Made by a program: the position numbers and the translations under genes | DNA from: Eucalyptus grandis | Lineage: Eukaryota; Streptophyta; Magnoliopsida; Myrtales; Myrtaceae | Assembly (NCBI RefSeq): GCF_016545825.1 | Contig: NC_052619.1 | Location: 8,757,501 to 8,821,500, forward strand | Reading direction: 5' to 3' | Length of the DNA stretch: 64,000 nt | Notes under the pieces: generated by a model | Told to the model about the DNA's origin: nothing | Databases searched by the model: none | What the model saw: only the letters and a program-made list of their open reading frames with translations | Shown: piece after piece, positions 58,312 through 64,000 of the stretch | How the letters are laid out: the number at the start of each line of letters is the position of its first letter | Position numbering within the stretch: position 1 is the first letter of the stretch

Positions 58312-60493
58312 TGTGGCACCCCTCGATGGCCCCCAATCCGTTAGGGTCGCCACAGTTCGCTTACCTTTTACTTGACCTGATAATATATCACTCTAATACC
58401 GTAGAATTATAATAGGTCCATAAGTCCTGGGGGTTTATATCATTTAGATCAGTCCCAGCGCAGTTTAAATGGCGGAAGCGTATCCAACAACTTCCTTCCC
58501 TATATTCAGAAAATGATGCACACCAACTAAACATTTATAGGTTAAAGCTGAACACTTTGATTTACATAACTTGATGGACATTATTAGTCGGTACATCAAA
58601 ATGCCAAGGTTTTCTATACTTGGCTATATTTCAAAAGATGACTGACATCTTTTCCAACAGTCGTATACTTAAAGTCCATCGATCAGTATCGGTGTCCAAA
58701 AGTTCCTTCCCCTGTTGTCCTCCTTCTTGTGGTCATATTCAATCACTCGGTCCATCTGCTGGTGACGGTGGCAGCAGAGGTATCTTGACTTAGTCTGAAA
58801 TGTTAGTCCCCAAACGGGGTGAGTACAACCACTCAGCAGGAAAAGATTCATTAAGCTCTATCACGCAGTACCATCAATATCTAGATTCATGCAAGATAGA
58901 CAAGATAGGCAATCAATGAATGAGTATGCATCCAAACCATATAACTCTTCAATGCAATGACAAGTGCATTTCCAACCAATAAGATGCATCATGTCCAGTC
59001 ACACAAGTCCCGATCATGGGGCCAAACTGTTATAACACGTCCCATTCCATGCCATACAATTTAGTCCCATAACCAGACCACATTCACACTTAATATAATC
59101 ATCAGTTTTAATCATTCAAACGGTTTTATCCCCCCGGAGGACCAATGTTTGCGTCCTTCTGGGATTCCGCACCCATCCCTGGCGTCGCGGAAGCCTTCGG
59201 GCATGTATTCAAAATACAACCGGGCATCCAAAGGGCATCGACTCATTCGAACCTCTGGGCATCTCGCACCCCACTTGGCATCACGAGGAATCACTGGGGG
59301 CCATAGACATTGTTACCCCTAACCTCCGGGCATGCATCATAATACAACCCCTCACCCTCCGGGCATGTATCATAATACAACCGAGCATCCCGACACTCCC
59401 GGGGTAAACCTCTGGGTATGTATTCATAATACAACCAAGCATCCAAAAGGCATCGACTCATTCGAACCTCTGGGCATCCCGACTCTTGGGGCATCGTTGA
59501 CCCGAGGGTCCAACGGCAACAATTAACATCTTAATTTCCAAAACCACTTTTCAATGCAATGACAAAATGTCTCTTGAGTCCCATCACATCTCAATATTGC
59601 ATGATATGCCAATGCCAGTATCATCATGTCACATAACAACCCAAGATGCATTCACTTTTGAAATCAGTTGAGCAAAGTCGGAGTAAAACAGCTTAAAAAC
59701 CAGAATGTGTAGGTTTAATGAAAATTTCGGAATAACCCCTAAATTAACTCAGAAAATTCTAAAATTTTGATATGTTATAGATAAGACCTAGAGGTAAAAT
59801 TTTTGTGAATAACTATAAGTCAAATTCATTATAGATCAAGAGATATAATCGCCATAACTCTCCCTAACCCTCTGTAACAGTTTCCAAGTTTAATATTTTC
59901 AAAGGAAAATCGTTTCACCGAACAATACTTGTCCGTTTCTTCTAAAATTTTGATATGTTATTCCTAAAGATATTCCCTACAACTTTCATTAAGGGTTCGA
60001 AGTCTAGTTCCGGCTAGATAATTACAGAAAATTCATGAAATCACCGAAGGTCATGCTGTTTTCTGTGAAAACAGTTTACTAATCCAAAGAGAATTACTTC
60101 TACTCATTGAATCCCAGCATCCAACGTCCATAACCAAATACTTACAAGTCTATTGCACTAAATTATAACTACTTCACTTCAAGAATCCACTTTAGTTAGA
60201 CCTTTCAATTCTTATTTCAGCCAATAACCGAAACTACACAAAACAAACTCTGTTTTTACTCAATCTCTTAATCCAACTTCATCTCAATCATCGAAAAATT
60301 CACATACAGTTCCCAATTCTGCATTTTCTCACATCTACCAGCATTTCACCAGATAATTGCAGCATGCAAAGACATAGACTAATGAACTTCCACTTGCCTC
60401 AACTCCTAAGCTCAATCAACAAACCGAACAGGAAGCTCGCAGGTCTTTGAACGCGGCTCAACGGCGGCGAAGACACGACGGCGGCAGCTCGCA
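58312..60493 (-). repeat. A/D-family LTR, minus orientation, ending at the gap
   Basis: Opens TGTGGCACCCC inside E2's pol. It follows A-type LTR order: a stretch matching A's 58500-58650 counterpart, a CATTTCAG motif (58795-58802, minus strand), GGGCAT-rich blocks (59110-59500) and AT-rich sequence. It then reaches a GC-rich leader start near 60420, where the N run begins. Its U3 part is not in the assembly. Confidence 0.75.
59110..59500 (-). repeat. CGGGCAT-rich imperfect tandem block
   Basis: CGGGCATG(T/C)AT, ATACAACC and GGGCATC phrases recur irregularly (about 59200, 59330, 59365, 59430). A phrase spanning CATCGACTCATTCGAACC occurs twice here, and once inverted beyond the gap (about 60655). 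Confidence 0.7.
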
Positions 60494-60593
60494 NNNNNNN
60501 NNNNNNNNNNNNNNNNNNNNNNNNNNNNNNNNNNNNNNNNNNNNNNNNNNNNNNNNNNNNNNNNNNNNNNNNNNNNNNNNNNNNNNNNNNNNN
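60494..60593. other. Assembly gap (100 N)
   Basis: Exactly 100 N, a conventional placeholder for a gap of unknown size. The same LTR family lies on both sides in opposite orientations. Confidence 0.99.
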
Positions 60594-60899
60594 AACCATT
60601 TTCATGGCGAGCCCCGAGATTCCTCGTGATGCCGTGTGGAGTGCGAGATGCCCAGAGGTTCGAATGAGTCGATGCCCTTTGATGCCCGGTTGTATCTTGA
60701 TACATGCCCGGATGCCTCGTGATGCTAGTTGGGATACGAGATGCCCGGAATGGGAGGGTGTAGGATGTCCTATTGTATCTTGATACATGCCCGGATGGTT
60801 CTCGCAATGCCATGGATTGGGCACGAGTGATGAATGTGGGATGCAAACATTGATCCCGGGAAAAGAGAAATGCGGCAATTCAAAATGAAATTGAAATTA

Positions 60900-61280
60900 A
60901 ATTATGCATGATGATATATGCATGATGTGATGATGATGTTACATGCATGGATGCATGGTAATGATGATGGCACATGTGATATGAGGATATGGTGATGATG
61001 TTACATGCATGGATGCATGGTAATGATGATGATATGTGATGTGAAATAATGATGATCACCCATGATATGATATGCATGATGATGATGATGATATGTGATG
61101 TGAAATAATGATGATCACCCATGATATGATATGCATGATGATATGCATGGTGATGATAATGATGATGATATATGATATGACATGTAATGTGATAATGCCA
61201 TGATGATGATGACATGTGTAAGGTAATGATGTCATGATGATGATGACATGTATGATACGATGATGATACACATGTATGTG
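60900..61280 (+). repeat. ATG-rich minisatellite in D 5' LTR
   Basis: Degenerate repeats of ATGATGATGATATG with ATGATCACCCATGATATGA (about 61053 and 61113), and two copies of a phrase with TTACATGCATGGATGCATGG. This is the same LTR position as the arrays in A, B and H. Confidence 0.85.
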
Positions 61281-61894
61281 TTATAAATTGATATGATGAT
61301 GCATGATAGTATGTGTATGGCTTCAAGGTAGAGTAATGCTTGCAATGCATGTATGACTTGTATGATGCATTGAGTGGTTATTGGATTCATTTACCTGCTG
61401 AGTGGTTGTACTCACCCTTTTGGGGACCAACATTTCAGATTAGTAGAGGTTTGAATGGTTGGATGTGACCGTGAGGAGGAGGATAGCAAGGGAAGGAGCT
61501 TTTGGATGCCGACACTGATCGATGGACTTAAAGTGTATGACTGTTTGAGGAAACATTGGTCATCTTTTGGCGTATAGCCGAATATAGAAGACTATGACAT
61601 TTTGATGTACCGATGAATGATGTCCATCTGATTTAAGTAAATAAAAAGTGCACGGCCTTTACCTATAAATGTTTAGTAGGTGTGCATTGTTTTTGAATAT
61701 AAGGAAGGGAGTTGTTGGATGTGTAAATTGCGCAAGGGACCGATCGAATAAAAAAAAAATGTAAACCCCCAAGTTGTATGGACCCGCCGCAATTGAAATG
61801 ATATCGAGTAACATGTTAATAGGGAAAGTGAAAGCTAGAGCGAAATGTGGCGACCCTAATGGATCGGGGCCGTCAAGGGGTGCCACAAATTTGT

Positions 61895-61906
61895 TGGTAT
61901 CGAGCT
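61895..61906 (+). promoter_or_regulatory. Primer-binding site of element D (tRNA-iMet, degraded)
   Basis: TGGTATCGAGCT, 7 nt after the LTR end, differs from the initiator-Met primer complement by one missing base. Confidence 0.8.
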
Positions 61907-62164
61907 AGGGTTTATTTGGAGTGATAAGGTGCCTCGGATGGAAATGAGGATAGAATGATGCACACCATAGGATGTAAATGAAATAATTGAATAACGGGTG
62001 ATGAGAATTCACTCGTAGATCCCTAGTAGTTTGTTTTGAGTTGCCTTTAGGTACCAGGTAACATGTATATGTTACTTATGTAGTAGTAGTAGTTGCTTTG
62101 GATAGAGACAAGGTGAGTCTCAGATTTTTCCCCGAGGCAATGCTTGGAAATTGCAGGGAAAGTT

Positions 62165-63130
62165 ATGGTGCGAGCTGGAAGTGCTCATCCATCGAGGGCT
62201 GAAGCCTCTACCGCAAGGGCTGAACCCCGCATGGAAGACATCCCGAAAGCATTGGCCAATATTGGAAATCGATGGAAAGGCAAGTGCAGCAACAACTCGG
62301 AATGGAACGTCGCCCTCAGGGACTGGTGGAACAATTTCTGAAGTTGAAACCACTTAAGTTTAGTGGAATGGGGAGTCCTAAGGAGGCAGAACAATGGATT
62401 GATGGAATGGAACGAATTTTCCGGTTGTTGGACTGTAGTGATGCTGAGAAAATAGTTTTGGCAGAGTACCAGCTGGAGGGAAATGCAAAGTTTTGGTGGA
62501 GAGCTTCGAGGGATACGATCTTTCCACCAGGTACTGATGTGAACTGGGAAGAGTTTGTGAGAGCTTTCAATAGGAAGCATTTCTCTAATTGTGCCAAGGA
62601 TAGGAAGATCACCGAATTTGTTCAATTAGAACAAAGGGAGCCGACAAGAGAGACCAAGATGAGGCAAAATTTTCTGAATTGTCTAGGTATGCTCCTAGGT
62701 TGGTTGAGGATCGAGAGAAAAGGCTAAGAGATTCCCGAAAGGATTAAGGACTGATATTAGAAAACAACTAGTGCCTCTAAATATAAGGGATTATAATGAG
62801 ATTTATGAGAGGGCACAGCTTGGTGGAGCAAGAGTTAGTGAGAGAGCAATCAGAATCTAAGAGGCAGATGACCTTTAATGATGTTCGAAGGGGTAAGAGA
62901 CCTTATCCTGATCAAGGTCAACCTTGGGAATCTAAGAAGAGGAATAATTTTGGGAATTCTAGAAAGGTCAGAGTGGCCCGATTCTAGGAAGAGTACCCTA
63001 CCGGGTAATATTTGTCGAGATGTGGTGGACAACATGGACCAGACCCCGTAATGATCGATTGAAATGTTTTGGTCAGGCAGAGAGGTCACTTTAAGAAAGA
63101 TTGTCCACAAGGAAGGTCGCAGCCGAATGT
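62165..63130 (+). pseudogene. Element D gag
   Basis: The start is ATG 62165 (MVRAGSAHPSRAEA). After ~50 codons the coding sense moves to the frame of 62272-62727. That frame has KPLKFSGMGSPKEAEQW, AEYQLEGNAKFWWRASRD, WEEFVRAFNRKHFSNCAKDR and ITEFVQLEQ, then is lost just before the VDQYEAKF signature. Later pieces (62796-62987) carry LVEQELVREQ and the basic linker, and the zinc-knuckle region near 63060 is frameshifted. D keeps CAG and CAA at two codons where B has stops. Dead copy of the particle protein. Confidence 0.85.
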
Positions 63131-63199
63131 CAGCTCGGTGCGACAAGTACAACAAAGTACTATTGGACCAAATCCACCAAGAAATCCACAAAGGCCACC

Positions 63200-63560
63200 A
63201 CCACAAGGAAGGGTGTATGCGGTCACTCAAGAGGAAGCAAGAGCTTCCAAAAGTGTTATCTCAGGTATGATTTTGATAGGGGGATAAGAAGGTCTATGCA
63301 TTATTTGATGTGAGTGACATGCATTCATTTGTGTTCGAAAATATAGATGATTGTGAGGAGTAGGAACAAATCTCTAGATATGCCTCTTCGTATTTCTACA
63401 TCGCTGAAAGATATGTGTTATCTACGTTGGCATGTGAGATGAGTGACATAACCCTAGGGGAATGAGATCTAGAAATGGACTTGATAATGATAGTTATGTA
63501 TGACTTTGATGTCATTGTAAGAATGGACTAGCTCCGTAAGTAATGGACTAGGATGAATGA
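63200..63560 (+). pseudogene. Element D protease remnant
   Basis: The conserved lead-in VTQEEARASKSVISGMILI is followed by a damaged active-site region (near 63300, the DTGA codons are altered and a stop intervenes). The end block is MVMYDFDVIVRMD-like. Non-functional. Confidence 0.7.
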
Positions 63561-63905
63561 TCTCCGAGATAGTACTTGCCCGTGTGCTAAGGATAAAACC
63601 GTGAGGCTAAGAATGTAATAAGCCAAAGCGGATAATATCTCTGTAAGTTAATCCCTATTGAAACGAGACCCTTCAGTAGATGTGTAGTTTGGGTTCGAAC
63701 CAAGCGAAAGCTGGTATACCTATAACGTCCCGGTTTGATGAGGGCGGGGAGTGGACGCCGAGGTCAGAGGACCTGAACAAGGAGCGGCTCCTGGCAGGCT
63801 TCTAGAATGGCAAAAGGGGACAGGAGTGAACCGAACTATGAACCGAACCGGAAAGGTAGTGTTTCGGGATAATTTTGTCGAGTAGCGTAGTGGAAGCATG
63901 GTTAA
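63561..63905 (+). other. Module replacing the protease-RT junction in element D
   Basis: About 345 bp between protease and RT match A's 20378-20728 (opposite strand) and not B's linker. Landmarks are AGTACTTGCCCGTGTGCTAAGG, GGTTCGAACCAAGCGAAAGC, AGAGGACCTGAACAAGGAGC and GATAATTTTGTC, in the same order and spacing. Confidence 0.7.
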
Positions 63906-64000
63906 GCTTGTAGAACTCTTGTTTGTGAAAAAGAAGAACATGTAGATGCATTTGTGCATTAATTATAGGCAATTGAATCGTGCGATTGTTAAGAGTAAGT
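63906..64000 (+). pseudogene. Element D RT start
   Basis: Codes LLFVKKKNM, then a TAG where the family has a Ser-Met stretch, then HLCINYRQLNRAIVKSK, matching the RT opening of B (LFVKKKDG to YRQLN). Continues past the window edge. Confidence 0.75.

Larger units (their letters stand above)
60594..64000 (+). mobile_element. Element D: 5' LTR end and gag-pol start, runs off the window
   Basis: From the gap to GGGGTGCCACA at 61887 is the end of an A-type LTR. It is followed by a primer site, gag, protease, the A-like replacement module and the start of RT. D and A share the module and close gag similarity, so they are one subfamily. Frameshifts in gag and stops in protease and RT make it non-functional as far as can be seen. 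Confidence 0.85.

Overview
The window is plant nuclear DNA, almost certainly a eudicot (species not determinable here), and reads as a deeply nested block of LTR retrotransposons. I find no convincing host gene. The evidence is long LTRs, initiator-Met tRNA primer sites, polypurine tracts, chromovirus-type gag/protease/RT/RNase H/integrase remnants, tRNA-derived SINE heads, and four insertions with perfect 5-bp target-site duplications (TSDs).

Layout. 1-6925: 3' part of a plus-strand Tat/Ogre-like element with two minisatellites before its 3' LTR (4306-6925). 6931-43323: one old minus-strand Ty3/gypsy element ('E'). It is split by the Tat element in its 3' LTR; by solo LTR 'G' (10446-14071, TSD CTGAC) in its primer site; by element 'A' (14432-25863, TSD GCGAG) and element 'B' (28047-42403, TSD TTATC), both in its 5' LTR. 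B's own 5' LTR holds plus-strand solo LTR 'H' (38187-41644, TSD TCTAA). 43324-44302 is unassigned. 44303-50680 is a probable very long Tat-like LTR ('Tat2'). 50681-52953 is unassigned AT-rich DNA with a SINE-like stretch and an AAC microsatellite. 52954-53137 is the start of another Tat-like LTR ('Tat3'), cut by a plus-strand E-family LTR piece ('E3', 53138-54416), which abuts a minus-strand E-family LTR plus pol end ('E2', 54417-58311). That is cut by a minus-strand A-related LTR (58312-60493), which runs into a 100-N gap. Beyond the gap, 60594-64000 is the LTR end, primer site, gag, protease and RT start of plus-strand element 'D'.

None of the elements looks autonomous: every gag-pol is broken by stops, frameshifts or deletions. 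B is the best preserved and shows every domain in the order gag-PR-RT-RNaseH-IN-chromodomain. A and D share a ~350-bp segment that replaces the protease-RT junction, and E carries a related piece.

The most unusual signal is in the LTRs. Several families share a TATA-like box, a GA/CT-rich leader, splice-donor-like sites, family-specific tandem arrays and a common CATTTCAG acceptor-like motif. In G and B/H the motif is followed by, or lies inside, an open reading frame of 81-134 codons, suggesting a small LTR-encoded spliced gene or a regulatory leader.
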